Source: Marivivens sp.
GTDB taxonomy: Bacteria; Pseudomonadota; Alphaproteobacteria; Rhodobacterales; Rhodobacteraceae
Reading direction: 5' to 3'
NCBI GenBank assembly: GCA_024642115.1
Contig: JAHEBU010000013.1
Span: forward strand, 1 to 64,000
Length of the DNA stretch: 64,000 bases
Shown one piece after another: positions 39,163 through 48,485 of this stretch (positions are counted from its first letter, which is position 1; each line of letters starts with the position of its first letter). A model generated the notes under the pieces. The model worked only from the letters and a program-made list of their open reading frames with translations. It did not search any database and had not been told where the DNA came from. The translations under genes were made by a program, and so were the position numbers.

Positions 39163-39972
39163 TCATTTTCCCCCGCCGGCCGTTTCGGCCCCGTCGCGGG
39201 TCAGGTAATAGGCGCCGAGGATCGGCAGAAATGTCGCCAGTACCACGACCATGGCGACCACATTGGTCACGGGCCGCTGGCGGGGGCGCACAAGCTCTTC
39301 AAGCATCCAGATCGGCAGGGTTTGCTGTTGGCCTGCGGTAAAGGTGGTCACGATCACCTCGTCAAACGACAGGGCAAAGGCAAGCATCCCACCCGCCATC
39401 AGGGCGGTGCCGATGTTGGGCAGGATCACATGGCGGAACGTCTGGAAGGCGTTGGCGCCCAGATCATAGGACGCCTCGATCATGCCCCCCGACAGGCGGC
39501 GGAACCGGGCGACGGCGTTGTTGTAGACGACGACGATGCAGAACGTCGCGTGGCCGAGGATGATGGTCAGCGTCGAATAGGGGATGTCGGCCAAGTTGAA
39601 GGCGGACCGCAGGGCGATCCCCGTGACGATCCCCGGCAGGGCGATGGGCAGGATCACCAGAAGCGACACGGTTTCGCGGCCAAAGAACCGCGCCCGGCTG
39701 ACGGCTGCGGCGGTCAGGGTTCCCAGGATCAGCGCCAGCACGGTCGATACGGTGGCCACCTTTACTGACAACCCCAGCGCCTGCCAGACGTCTGGCCGGT
39801 TCCACGTCACCGCGAACCATTGGAGGGTCAGGCCGGGAGGCGGGAATTGATAGCTGCGCTCTTCGGTTGTGAAGGCATAGAGAAAGATCAGCAGGATCGG
39901 CAGGTGCAGGAACAACAGCCCGCCCGTGGCTGCCAACCGCAACGACAGGGGGGCAGGGGCGTCAGAGCGCAT
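39163..39972 (-). CDS. Spermidine/putrescine-type ABC transporter permease (PotC-like)
   Basis: This 269-residue membrane protein has about six helices, and the ATPase-contact loop reads [22 protein letters not shown]. The [16 protein letters not shown] segment is typical of PotC. The ATG at 39972 lies inside the end of the PotB-like gene (11-bp overlap). It forms the channel with that partner. Confidence 0.92.
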   Translation of the reverse strand: MRSDAPAPLSLRLAATGGLLFLHLPILLIFLYAFTTEERSYQFPPPGLTLQWFAVTWNRPDVWQALGLSVKVATVSTVLALILGTLTAAAVSRARFFGRETVSLLVILPIALPGIVTGIALRSAFNLADIPYSTLTIILGHATFCIVVVYNNAVARFRRLSGGMIEASYDLGANAFQTFRHVILPNIGTALMAGGMLAFALSFDEVIVTTFTAGQQQTLPIWMLEELVRPRQRPVTNVVAMVVVLATFLPILGAYYLTRDGAETAGGGK

Positions 39973-40873
39973 CAAAGGCCCCCATCCGCCGCGCACCCCA
40001 CAGATACAGGCACATGATCAGCACCGGCACGACCGCAAAGGCCGCCGCCAGCGGCACGTTGCCTGCGGTTCCTTGCTGAGCATAGACCGCCTGCCCGATG
40101 AACAGCCGCGACGAGCCGATGATCTGGGGAATGATGTAATCGCCCAAGGTCAGCGAAAAGGTAAAGATTGACCCGGCCACGATTCCTGGCAGGGCAAGGG
40201 GAAAGACCACATGGCGAAACGTCTGGCCCGGCTCTGCGCCCAGATCGCCCGATGCCTCGATCAGGGTGGCGGGGACGCGCTCCAGTGAGGCCTGAATCGG
40301 CAGGATCATGAAGGGCATCCAGACATAGACGAACACGATGAATGTGCCGATATAGCTGACCGACAAGGAATTGCCGCCAATGACGGGTAGCGCCAGCACC
40401 GCGTCCAGCAGCCATTGCAGGTGCAGCCCGGTCATCGCCCAGGTGATGATCCCCTCTTTGGCCAGGATCAGTTTCCACGCGTAGACCTTGACCAGATAGG
40501 ACGACCACAGCGGCAGCATGACGCCGACATAAAACAGCACTTTCATCCGCCCCTTGGCATAGCGGGCGGCGTAATAGGCGATGGGAAATGCGATGGCGAT
40601 GCTGGCCAGTGTCACAAGCGCGGCCATCACAGTCGTCCGAATGATGATGTCGTAGTTCGAGGGTCGGAACAGCTCTCCATACGTCTTGAGCGTGAGTTGG
40701 TATTTGATGAGGCCCGAGAATTCGTCGATCGAAAAGAAAGACTGCAACAGCAGCGCCAGCAGCGACCCGATGTAGATGACCCCCAGCCACAGCAGGGGCG
40801 GGACCAGCAGCAGCGCCAGCAGCAGACGCGGCTGACGCCAGAACCGGTCGGACAGGGTTGCGGCGATGCTCAT
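39962..40873 (-). CDS. Spermidine/putrescine-type ABC transporter permease (PotB-like)
   Basis: This 303-residue permease has an N-terminal helix ([19 protein letters not shown]), a periplasmic domain with TLKTYGELF, the motif [19 protein letters not shown] and the contact loop [20 protein letters not shown]. These are PotB features. Its start overlaps the stop of the ATPase gene (ATGA); a longer frame inside that gene was rejected. Confidence 0.92.
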   Translation of the reverse strand: MSIAATLSDRFWRQPRLLLALLLVPPLLWLGVIYIGSLLALLLQSFFSIDEFSGLIKYQLTLKTYGELFRPSNYDIIIRTTVMAALVTLASIAIAFPIAYYAARYAKGRMKVLFYVGVMLPLWSSYLVKVYAWKLILAKEGIITWAMTGLHLQWLLDAVLALPVIGGNSLSVSYIGTFIVFVYVWMPFMILPIQASLERVPATLIEASGDLGAEPGQTFRHVVFPLALPGIVAGSIFTFSLTLGDYIIPQIIGSSRLFIGQAVYAQQGTAGNVPLAAAFAVVPVLIMCLYLWGARRMGAFDAL

Positions 40874-41856
40874 GCCTCGTCCATCGGGTGGAGTGCCATA
40901 TCCGCCCAACTCAGGCCGACCTGATCCCCGACGGCGTGCAGTTTCTTGGTGGCCGATTGGGCGGCGGTCAGGGTCTGATCGCCCACCCGGACAGTGATGT
41001 GATTAGTGGCCCCCAGATATCGGACCTGTTCGATGATCCCCCGCGCCTTGCCGGGGCCATCGGTCAGGCAAACAGCCTCGGGGCGCAGGCTGGCCCATTT
41101 GGCTGGGCCGCCCAGCGATTGAGTCAGACGGGGCGGCAAGATGTTCGATGACCCCACGAAATCAGCCACGAACCGGGTGCGGGGTTGCTCGTAGATATCG
41201 TGCGGGGTGCCAACCTGCACGATCTTCCCGTCATTGAACACCGCCACGCGGTCGGCCATCGACAGCGCCTCGCCCTGATCGTGGGTCACGAAAACGAACG
41301 TGATTCCAAGGGATTGCTGAAGGTTTTTCAACTCGGTCTGCATGTCCTCGCGCAGCTTGAGGTCAAGCGCGCCAAGGGGTTCGTCCAGCAGCAGAACGCG
41401 GGGTCTGTTCACCAGCGCCCGCGCCAGCGCAACTCGTTGTCGCTGCCCGCCAGACAGCTGCCCCGGCTTGCGGTTGGCGTAGCCGTCCAGCTTGACCAGC
41501 GCCAGCATCTCTTCAGCGGCGGCATAGCGCTGGGGCTTGGATTGGCCCTTGACCATCAGCCCATAGGCCACGTTGTCGCGCACATTCATGTGCGGGAACA
41601 GGGCGTAGTCCTGAAAGACGGTGTTGACCGCCCTGCGGTTGGGTGGTGTGTCATCGACTGGCTCGCCAAAGATTGCGATGTGTCCGGAAGTGGGGCGGTC
41701 AAAACCGGATATCAGGCGCAGACAGGTCGTCTTGCCCGACCCGGACGGGCCGAGCATGGCAAAAAACGACCCTTCGGCGATGGTCAGGCTGACGTCATCG
41801 ACAGCGCGGACGCTGCCGAAATGGCGCGACACATGGGTAAATTCAACGGCGGTCAT
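40870..41856 (-). CDS. Spermidine/putrescine-type ABC transporter ATPase (PotA-like)
   Basis: This 328-residue ATPase has Walker A GPSGSGKTT, Q-loop VFQDYALFPHM, signature LSGGQRQRVALARAL, Walker B LLLDEPLGALD and the C-terminal TOBE domain (SLRPEAVCL). GAGGGG precedes the ATG. It powers the PotB/PotC-like pair. The order binding protein, ATPase, permease, permease is usual for these importers. Confidence 0.93.
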   Translation of the reverse strand: MTAVEFTHVSRHFGSVRAVDDVSLTIAEGSFFAMLGPSGSGKTTCLRLISGFDRPTSGHIAIFGEPVDDTPPNRRAVNTVFQDYALFPHMNVRDNVAYGLMVKGQSKPQRYAAAEEMLALVKLDGYANRKPGQLSGGQRQRVALARALVNRPRVLLLDEPLGALDLKLREDMQTELKNLQQSLGITFVFVTHDQGEALSMADRVAVFNDGKIVQVGTPHDIYEQPRTRFVADFVGSSNILPPRLTQSLGGPAKWASLRPEAVCLTDGPGKARGIIEQVRYLGATNHITVRVGDQTLTAAQSATKKLHAVGDQVGLSWADMALHPMDEA

Positions 41857-41871
41857 GGGGCCCCTCGGGGG

Positions 41872-41895
41872 CTCCCCGGCGCGGTGGCCGGGGAG
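41872..41895 (-). terminator. Intercistronic hairpin after the PotD-like gene
   Basis: A perfect 9-bp stem (CTCCCCGGC / GCCGGGGAG) with a six-base loop lies in the 49-bp space between the binding-protein stop and the ATPase start. No U-tract is present. It is well placed to favour the binding-protein message over the downstream genes. Confidence 0.7.
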
Positions 41896-41905
41896 GTATG
41901 GGGTT

Positions 41906-43063
41906 TCAGCGGCCGCCGATGACGGCGATGTAGTCGGACACCCAGCGATAGTAGGGCACACATTCGCCTTGGCTGGCGCAGGTGGATACAGGCGTGGTCC
42001 AGAACCGGACCTTGTCAAAGATGTCCATGCCGTTGGCCGTGCAGCCCGCCGCATCCAGCATCCCCGACCCGTCGGTGCAGGCTGCCGGGACCACCGGGTT
42101 GCCACCGAACCAGACGGCCAGATCCGATTGCAGGTTGGATGACAGCGTGTGCTCCATCCACATGTAGGCGCAGTTGGGGTGGGCAGCCCCGGCCTGCATC
42201 ATGGTCGTATCGGCCCAGCCGGTGACCCCTTCTTCGGGGATGGTCGAGGCGACCTTGACCCCTTCGCTTTCCAGCACGTTCACCTGGAACGGCCACGACC
42301 CCGAGGCCACGACGCCTTCGTTCTTGAAGTCGTCCATCTGGATATAGGCGTCGTGCCAATGGCGGCTGACCAATTGCCGCTGCCCGCGCAGAAGGTCAAG
42401 CGCGGCTTTGTATTGGTCCTCGTTCAACTCGTAGGGACTGGTGATCCCAAGCTCGGGCTTGTGGGTCATCAGGTACATCGCGGCATCGGCGATATAGATC
42501 GGCCCGTCATAGGCCTGCACCCGGCCCTTGTTGGATGCGCCATCGGGCAGGGTCTGTTCTTCGAACACGACAGACCAGCTTTTGGGCGCTTCAGGGAAGA
42601 CGTCAGTGTTATACATCAGCACGTTCGGCCCCCACAGGTAGGGAGTGCCATAATGTTTGCCGTCGACAGTGTGCCATGGCGCATCCTGAAGGCGCGGGTC
42701 CACGTTGCCCCACGACGGTATCAGCGCCGTGTTGATTTCCTGCACCCGGTTGCCCGCAATCAGCCGCAGCGAGGCGTCGCCGGAGGCGGTCACCAGATCG
42801 AACCCGCCTTCGTTCATCAGGGCCACCATTTCGTCGCTGGTGTTGGCGGTCTTGACGTTGACCTTGCAGCCGGTGTCGGCCTCGAACTTGGTCACCCAGT
42901 CATAGGCGGCGTCAGTTTCGCCGCGCTCGATGTAACCGGGCCAGGCCACGATATCGACCTGACCTTCGCCCGCGCCAAGGGCGGTCATCATGTCCGCCCA
43001 GGCAACATTCGATCCGGCCAGTGAAAGGGCGGTCGTTGCCACCAGAAGTTTCTTTATCATCAT
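41906..43063 (-). CDS. Polyamine-type ABC transporter substrate-binding protein (PotD-like)
   Basis: This 385-residue protein has a signal peptide (MMIKKLLVATTALSLAG ... AWAD) and the SBP_bac_8-type fold of PotD/PotF proteins (VDIVAWPGYIERG, FDLVTASGDASLRLI, YGTPYLWGPNVLMYNTD). Six Cys in the mature region, four of them in the last 70 residues, suggest disulphides. GGGAG seven bases upstream supports the ATG at 43063. Ligand class (polyamine or related amine) is inferred from the family and from the dehydrogenase at the operon end. Confidence 0.88.
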   Translation of the reverse strand: MMIKKLLVATTALSLAGSNVAWADMMTALGAGEGQVDIVAWPGYIERGETDAAYDWVTKFEADTGCKVNVKTANTSDEMVALMNEGGFDLVTASGDASLRLIAGNRVQEINTALIPSWGNVDPRLQDAPWHTVDGKHYGTPYLWGPNVLMYNTDVFPEAPKSWSVVFEEQTLPDGASNKGRVQAYDGPIYIADAAMYLMTHKPELGITSPYELNEDQYKAALDLLRGQRQLVSRHWHDAYIQMDDFKNEGVVASGSWPFQVNVLESEGVKVASTIPEEGVTGWADTTMMQAGAAHPNCAYMWMEHTLSSNLQSDLAVWFGGNPVVPAACTDGSGMLDAAGCTANGMDIFDKVRFWTTPVSTCASQGECVPYYRWVSDYIAVIGGR

Positions 43064-43088
43064 GTTGTTACTCCCTGTTCTTGATGTC

Positions 43089-43580
43089 TTACATGAGGCC
43101 GAGCTGGGTATAGAACCCAAGTGCGTCATAGTAGTCGGCCTGTCGGGTAATACTGGCACCCTCGACATGGAAATAGGACATGCCGTGCAACGTAAAGGTC
43201 TTGCCCGTGGCCGGCGTGCCATCCGCCCATGCCCCGGTATTGGTGCCGGTAAAGGTCCATTCAAAGGCCACTTCCGGGCCTGACATTATGGCATTGCCGT
43301 CCCGCGTCCAGACGGCGTCAGGAACTGCGTTGATAAAGGCATCGATCACCTGTGTCTTGGCGGCCTCGCGCCCAGAGACAGGGGTGCCGACCGACGCGTC
43401 GTAATAGGTGGCGTCTTCGGCCAGAACTGCGGCTGCGGCCGTGCTGTCATGCGCGTTCCAGGCGGCCAGATAGCCATCGACGACGGACAGGGCGTCCTGC
43501 GCCATAGCGGCCCCGGCACTGAGCGATACCGCAAGGGCAGTCGCTGCGATCCGAAATACTCTGTGTCCTGACATGAGCAT
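43089..43580 (-). CDS. Secreted SnoaL/NTF2-like protein
   Basis: This 163-residue protein has a signal peptide ending at AMAQD near residue 27, then a small NTF2-like domain: VVDGYLAAWNAHDSTAAAAVLAEDATYYD, FEWTFTGTNTG and a final QADYYDALGFYTQLGL. Such cone-shaped folds can be enzymes or binding proteins; no catalytic residues are evident. The start at 43580 has AGGG five bases upstream. It precedes the PotD-like gene by 25 bp and is probably the first gene of that operon, which is unusual for a polyamine importer. Confidence 0.75.
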   Translation of the reverse strand: MLMSGHRVFRIAATALAVSLSAGAAMAQDALSVVDGYLAAWNAHDSTAAAAVLAEDATYYDASVGTPVSGREAAKTQVIDAFINAVPDAVWTRDGNAIMSGPEVAFEWTFTGTNTGAWADGTPATGKTFTLHGMSYFHVEGASITRQADYYDALGFYTQLGLM

Positions 43581-43706
43581 GGGAACCCTCCATAGGTTCT
43601 GGGCAGGCGCCTCGCCTGCCGACATGATCATGCTGGGAACGCGTCCGTCAATTCGCAATGGCAAAATACAGATGAGTGGTATCGGTATTTCCGAATGAAC
43701 TGCTAA

Positions 43707-44606
43707 CTATCTGAGGGACAAGGCTGTTTGCGCCGACCGGATGAAATCCCGGCTGATCTGGGACAGCGGGGCGCCTCTTCTCCAGGCAAGTCCGACCTGA
43801 ACGGCGGGCAAATCACCTGACACGTCACGGATTTCGATTCTGTCACCCTCCAATGACCACGGGCGGTAGACAAGGTTGGGCAGCAAGGCCACGCCGGCTC
43901 CGGTGGCCACCAGACTGCGCACCGCCTCGACCGACCGGGTGCGAAACGCCACGTTGGGCCGCGCCCCCAGCGAGGACATAAGGGCCGATGTGCCTTCCTC
44001 GATCTCGTCCAGCGACAGCATGATCAGCGGTTCGCGGGCCACGTCGTCCAGCGTGATCGCCTCTTGGTTGGTCAGGGGATGGCCCAAAGGCAGCCAAAGC
44101 CGAAATGCCGACACGTCCAGCGTTTCGACTTGCAACGCGTTGCGATTGCGCAGGGATGACGTGACTAGAACGGCGACGTCCAGTTCGCCGCCGATCAGAA
44201 GGTGTTCAAGATACTCGCCATTATCCTCGATCGCGTTGATTTCGACCGCCGGATTGGCCCGACGGAACCGCGACAGGATTTCCGACAACACATAACCTGC
44301 CACCAGCGACGTCACGCCCAACGACAGCCGCCCCGACGGGGCGCCGGGGATCTCAAACACCTGGCGTGCATCTGCCACGTCGCCCAGAATTTTTTTGGCA
44401 TGGCGCAGGAATTGGTGGCCGGTGTGGGTGATTTCCAAATGGCGCGAGCGGCGCAGGAACAGGTCGACGCCCAGATCAGCCTCTAACGCCTGCACCCCTT
44501 CGGTGATCGAAGATTGTGAAATCGACAGCGCCTTGGCTGCCCCCGACACAGTGCCCTGTTCAGCCACGGCCACAAAGAACTGAAGGTGTCTGAGGGTGAA
44601 CGCCAT
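43707..44606 (-). CDS. LysR-family transcriptional regulator
   Basis: This 299-residue protein has an N-terminal helix-turn-helix (LRHLQFFVAVAEQGTVSGAAKALSISQSSITEGVQALEADLG) and a LysR substrate-binding domain (LSLGVTSLVAGYVLSEILSRFR, then VAVLVTSSL). It lies upstream of the SnoaL/Pot/ALDH operon in the same direction with a 126-bp gap, so it probably regulates that operon. It is also divergent from the exported protein at 44732. Confidence 0.9.
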   Translation of the reverse strand: MAFTLRHLQFFVAVAEQGTVSGAAKALSISQSSITEGVQALEADLGVDLFLRRSRHLEITHTGHQFLRHAKKILGDVADARQVFEIPGAPSGRLSLGVTSLVAGYVLSEILSRFRRANPAVEINAIEDNGEYLEHLLIGGELDVAVLVTSSLRNRNALQVETLDVSAFRLWLPLGHPLTNQEAITLDDVAREPLIMLSLDEIEEGTSALMSSLGARPNVAFRTRSVEAVRSLVATGAGVALLPNLVYRPWSLEGDRIEIRDVSGDLPAVQVGLAWRRGAPLSQISRDFIRSAQTALSLR

Positions 44607-44731
44607 GACACAGACTCTAGGCGGGAAGAGGCGAGGCGAGCAAGAATTACAGCGATGTAATCTAGCCGCGAGACAGCCGAAACGCGGACTTGCCAGAGAT
44701 CACGCCAAGCTTTCCCAACCTTAGGTGATCC

Positions 44732-45379
44732 ATGAGACAAATTCTGCTCGCCACGGCCCTGATTGCGGTGCCCGTCGCCCTCTTTTCCGCATTCGAAGTG
44801 GCCTTTGCCCCGGCGCAGGCTGCACCGGCCGCTGTTGCTGACGCAGGTCCCAGCCTTGGCGACATGTCAGCCTTTACCAAAATCATCTCTGACGTCGAAG
44901 GCATTGCCAAGACGGGGGACTTCGCCGCCGCCCAAACCCGGATCACCGACTTTGAAACAGCCTGGGATGACGCGCAGCAGACCTTGCAACCGATCAACCG
45001 CGCGGCCTGGGGACACATCGACGACGCGGCCGATGCAGCCCTGCATGCCCTGCGGGCCAGCGCCCCGGATGCGGCCACGGTGACCAGCACTTTGGCCAGT
45101 CTGGCCGATGTGCTGGACAACCCCTCTGGCACCGGACTGGCCGCCGGATCGGTCGTCCAGGTGTCCGGCATTGCCGTGACTGACGACACCGGCCACGCCA
45201 TTCCCTGTGAGGACCTGATCACTCAACTCAAGGCGGCCATCGACGCAGGCAAGATCCCCGCCGCCAATCAGGCTGCTGCTACCGATTTCAAGACCAAGGC
45301 GCTTGAACGCTGTAACGCCGACGACGACACCCGCGCCGATGCCTTTTCCGCCCAGGGCCTGGCCCTGGCCAGCAATTGA
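44732..45379 (+). CDS. Exported protein of unknown function
   Basis: The product is 215 residues, with a signal peptide or N-terminal anchor (MRQILLATALIAVPVALF) followed by an Ala-rich, mostly helical domain. It contains ISDVEGIAKTGDFAAAQTRITDFETAWDDAQQTLQPIN and a pair of Cys (IPCEDL and ERCNAD) that could form a disulphide. I do not recognise the family with confidence. AGGTGA precedes the ATG. It is followed after 10 bp by a multi-pass membrane protein, so the two probably work together. Confidence 0.65.
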   Translation: MRQILLATALIAVPVALFSAFEVAFAPAQAAPAAVADAGPSLGDMSAFTKIISDVEGIAKTGDFAAAQTRITDFETAWDDAQQTLQPINRAAWGHIDDAADAALHALRASAPDAATVTSTLASLADVLDNPSGTGLAAGSVVQVSGIAVTDDTGHAIPCEDLITQLKAAIDAGKIPAANQAAATDFKTKALERCNADDDTRADAFSAQGLALASN

Positions 45380-45389
45380 GGACCTGAAC

Positions 45390-46151
45390 ATGGACGCATT
45401 GATGCAAACCCCCAACCGTGTGCCCAAGGTCACGGTCGATTTCTGGCTGATCAAGCTGATGGCAGTGACTATGGGCGAAACCGCCGCCGACTATCTGGCC
45501 GTCAACATGGGGCTGGGCCTTACGGCCACCTCGCTGATAATGGCGGCGGTGCTGGTGGGCGCGCTGGTCCTGCAATTCGGGCAGAAACGCTATGTGCCTT
45601 GGTCCTACTGGCTGGCGGTGGTGCTGATTTCCATCGTGGGCACGCTGGTTACGGACAATCTGGTGGACAATTTCGGGGTGCCGCTGCTGACCACCGCCAT
45701 TGCCTTTAGCATCGCGCTTGCGGCGACGTTCCTGCTGTGGTTCCGGTCCGAAGGCACGCTGTCGATCCACGAGGTCAAGACGACGCGGCGCGAGGCGTGG
45801 TATTGGCTGGCGATCCTGTTCACCTTTGCGCTCGGCACGGCGGCGGGCGATCTGGTGGCCGAAAAGTTCGGGCTGGGCTATCTGGCGACCGGCATCCTGT
45901 TCGGGTTGATCATCCTGTCGCTGACGCTGGGATACTTCTTTCTTGGCCTTGATCCGATCCTTGGGTTCTGGCTGGCCTATATCCTGACCCGTCCGCTGGG
46001 CGCATCGTTTGGCGACCTGCTGTCGCAACCGTCCGAATACGGTGGAATGGGGCTGGGCACTATTGGAACCAGCGCGATCTTTCTGGGCGTGATCGTAGCC
46101 ACGGTCGCCTACATGACGATCAGCCGTGATGGGGAAGAGGCGACCGCCTGA
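45390..46151 (+). CDS. Multi-pass membrane protein with four internal repeats (COG4705-like)
   Basis: This 253-residue inner-membrane protein has about eight hydrophobic helices. A short motif recurs four times at the start of successive helix pairs: MGETAADYLA, VGTLVTDNLVD, LGTAAGDLVAE and LGASFGDLLSQ, each with a Gly and an Asp, so the protein is built from four copies of a two-helix unit. It resembles uncharacterised COG4705 membrane-anchored proteins. GAGGA stands upstream of the ATG. The conserved Asp residues inside helices hint at ion or proton handling, but that is inference. Confidence 0.75.
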   Translation: MDALMQTPNRVPKVTVDFWLIKLMAVTMGETAADYLAVNMGLGLTATSLIMAAVLVGALVLQFGQKRYVPWSYWLAVVLISIVGTLVTDNLVDNFGVPLLTTAIAFSIALAATFLLWFRSEGTLSIHEVKTTRREAWYWLAILFTFALGTAAGDLVAEKFGLGYLATGILFGLIILSLTLGYFFLGLDPILGFWLAYILTRPLGASFGDLLSQPSEYGGMGLGTIGTSAIFLGVIVATVAYMTISRDGEEATA

Positions 46152-46160
46152 CCCTTTGGG

Positions 46161-46182
46161 ACCGGCCCTGAAAAGGGCCGGT
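46161..46182. terminator. Bidirectional terminator hairpin between convergent genes
   Basis: A perfect 9-bp stem ACCGGCCCT / AGGGCCGGT with a GAAA tetraloop fills the 32-bp gap between the membrane-protein gene and the opposing capsule-synthesis-like gene. A GAAA loop is especially stable. Confidence 0.8.
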
Positions 46183-46183
46183 A

Positions 46184-47668
46184 CTAGTCTGTGGGGGGAA
46201 ACGACAGGGGTGTCGTCCCCCGCAGCAGCCCCAGTGCTGTCTCGGCCACGGACTGACCGTTTGTCGCCGGATCATGGGTGTCGGCCATTGCGAGATAAAC
46301 CTGTTCGATCACGCCCTTGTGGGCGCGCGACAGCAAAGCGCCTGCGGCCTTTTCCAACGTGGCATGGTCGATCTGCGTGGCCGCGACCTGTGCGAAATCC
46401 AGACCCGGCCGATACGCGTGAACTCCCGGCAACGACCGATACCACGCCGCGCCGAACACCATCGCCGGCCGGCCCTTGCGGATTGCTTCCCACCCGGCGG
46501 TGCCGGTGACGCTTGCCACGAACTGCGCCTGTGCGGCCAGCGTGTTGGTGTCTGCGAAACTGGGCATCATCCGCACGGACGGCAGGCGTTTCAGCCGTTC
46601 AAAGAACATCGGGCCGCGGGCAAAGGCGCCCTGACGCGGGTTCTCCTTGACGTAGATCAGCCAATCGGGCGGAAGATCGGCATTCAAGGCTTCAATCATC
46701 AGCAGTTGATCGCGAAACGCCCCGCCGAGTGACGAGGTCGACATCTCGGGCTGATTGTGGAGCGGGACATAGATGAACTTGGCCGACAGGTCGATGTCGG
46801 CCTCGGTTTCATACTCGGCCAGATGTTCGAAATAGGGCAATTCGTTGGAATGAAAGTATTTTGAAAACGGATCGCGCCAGTCGGGAAACCGGGCATAGAT
46901 GCGGGCCATCCGACCCAGCGTCCGCGTCAGATAGACGGGGTTGAGCAGGTTCCAAGGCTCGCGCAGCATCGTATGGTAGAGCGCCTGCCCAACCGCCTTG
47001 CGGGTGATCTTGCCCGAAGCGCCGCGCGTCTGCCACCGCTTGTCCATGTAGAACAGGTCAGGGGCAGAGCCTTTTTCGATCACAAAGGGCGGCGCGTCGA
47101 TCCCGGTCGGGTCGAACAATCCGTAATCCTCGATCCGCTGCATTGAAAAATAGCGGCTGGGAAACAGCGTCTGGCAGAGGATGATCGTCTTGATCCCCAA
47201 TGACCGGGCCACCTGATACAACAAGGTGTCATAGCCAAGGTGCGGGATGTTGAAGAACAGCGCATGGGTGATGCCGTTCTCGATCATCTGTTCGGCCATG
47301 ATGTCCGTCAGGATATAGTAATAGTCCAGATAATCCTGCAAATTCTGGATGTTGTGGGTGCGGTACTGATAGGCCGGGGCACCCCTATGCCACTGGTCGA
47401 TTGCGGTTTCCATCATCTGGCGGAACTCGGGCGAGGCCAGCAGGTCAAGGTTGGCCCCCGCGTGCCGGCGTCCGGCGGTCAGATATCCACGCGTCCCCGC
47501 CCGACGCTCTAACCGGTTCAGGGACGGCGCGTGGAAATCCGCATCCCGGTCGCCGAAATGCAGGCCAACCCGCACCTGCCCATCGGACAGGGCCACAAGC
47601 CGGTCAAGAAAATCCTTGCGATGCGTTCCACGGGCATCGGCCAAAATGACAATGGGGTCTGTGGTCAT
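46184..47668 (-). CDS. Capsule polysaccharide synthesis-like protein
   Basis: This 494-residue cytoplasmic protein resembles Capsule_synth proteins (KpsC/KpsS-like, GT-B-type Kdo transferases). Supporting segments are FIYVPLHNQPEMSTSSLGG, DWLIYVKENPRQGAF and VTGTAGWEAIRKGRPAMVFG, the last with the conserved pattern in which Ser/Thr-Gly-Thr precedes the acceptor-binding Glu. The N-terminus starts with VILADARGTHRKDFLDRL. It lies 70 bp downstream of the Anbu gene in the same direction. The window contains no other surface-polysaccharide gene, so its partner pathway is elsewhere. Confidence 0.72.
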   Translation of the reverse strand: MTTDPIVILADARGTHRKDFLDRLVALSDGQVRVGLHFGDRDADFHAPSLNRLERRAGTRGYLTAGRRHAGANLDLLASPEFRQMMETAIDQWHRGAPAYQYRTHNIQNLQDYLDYYYILTDIMAEQMIENGITHALFFNIPHLGYDTLLYQVARSLGIKTIILCQTLFPSRYFSMQRIEDYGLFDPTGIDAPPFVIEKGSAPDLFYMDKRWQTRGASGKITRKAVGQALYHTMLREPWNLLNPVYLTRTLGRMARIYARFPDWRDPFSKYFHSNELPYFEHLAEYETEADIDLSAKFIYVPLHNQPEMSTSSLGGAFRDQLLMIEALNADLPPDWLIYVKENPRQGAFARGPMFFERLKRLPSVRMMPSFADTNTLAAQAQFVASVTGTAGWEAIRKGRPAMVFGAAWYRSLPGVHAYRPGLDFAQVAATQIDHATLEKAAGALLSRAHKGVIEQVYLAMADTHDPATNGQSVAETALGLLRGTTPLSFPPTD

Positions 47669-47738
47669 CTTTTTCTGCCCTTGCCCGCTATTCCGACGTT
47701 ATTGGCGGCAGGGACTGGTCAAGTCAACGCAGCAGAGG

Positions 47739-48470
47739 TCACAGGATCACGTTGGGTAGGCTGTCGAACGCGGTCTTGAGAGCGCTGCCCCAGCCATTCG
47801 ATATGGTCTGGAAATAGGGATCGTCCGCTTCAATCCGGCGGGAAGTGCCCCGGCGCATCGAATCAGCCTCATAGAGGGTCATGTCCAGCGGCAGGCCGAC
47901 GGACAGGTTGGCCTTGATGGTGGAATCGAAACTGACCAGCAAGAGTTTCACCGCCGCCTCGAACGACATCTTGCGGTCATAGGCGCGCACAAGGATCGGG
48001 CGGCCATACTTGGTTTCGCCGATCTGGAAATAAGGAGTGTCATCGCCTGCTTCGACAAAGTTTCCTTCGGGATAGATCAGGAACAGGCGCGGCTTTGCAC
48101 CCTTGATCTGCCCGCCGACGATAATGGTGGCATTGAACAGGCTATCGGCGCGCTGGCCCACATCGGCCTGTGCCGCGATCACGTCGCGCAGGGTCTGGCC
48201 GACCAGGCGCGCCACCTGAAACATCGACGCGGCCTCCAGGATCGAAGGCGCACGGTCCACCGGAGCCTTTGTCCGTTCCTCGAGGATCGACACGACAGCC
48301 TGCGTTGTGGCCAGATTTCCGGCGGTCAGTAACGTGATGGACCGTTCGCCCGGTGTCTCGAACCCGAACATCTTGCGATAGGTCGAGATGTTGTCGAGGC
48401 CCGCGTTGGTCCGCGTGTCGGACATGAAGACAAGGCCACGGTCCAACCGCATCCCGACGCAATAGGTCAT
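47739..48470 (-). CDS. Anbu-type proteasome-like peptidase
   Basis: This 243-residue Ntn-hydrolase begins MTYCVGMRLDRGLVFMSDTR, which places the candidate nucleophile Thr directly after the initiator Met, as in Anbu (ancestral beta subunit) proteins related to HslV. The Lys in YRKMFG and the GNLATTQ segment also fit. Anbu proteins form open ring- or helix-like assemblies rather than a sealed chamber. AGGA lies seven bases before the ATG. It is the last gene of the four-gene set with transglutaminase, alpha-E and ATP-grasp proteins, a set known to co-occur but whose substrate is not established. Confidence 0.88.
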   Translation of the reverse strand: MTYCVGMRLDRGLVFMSDTRTNAGLDNISTYRKMFGFETPGERSITLLTAGNLATTQAVVSILEERTKAPVDRAPSILEAASMFQVARLVGQTLRDVIAAQADVGQRADSLFNATIIVGGQIKGAKPRLFLIYPEGNFVEAGDDTPYFQIGETKYGRPILVRAYDRKMSFEAAVKLLLVSFDSTIKANLSVGLPLDMTLYEADSMRRGTSRRIEADDPYFQTISNGWGSALKTAFDSLPNVIL

Positions 48471-48485
48471 TTGACGATCCTGTGG

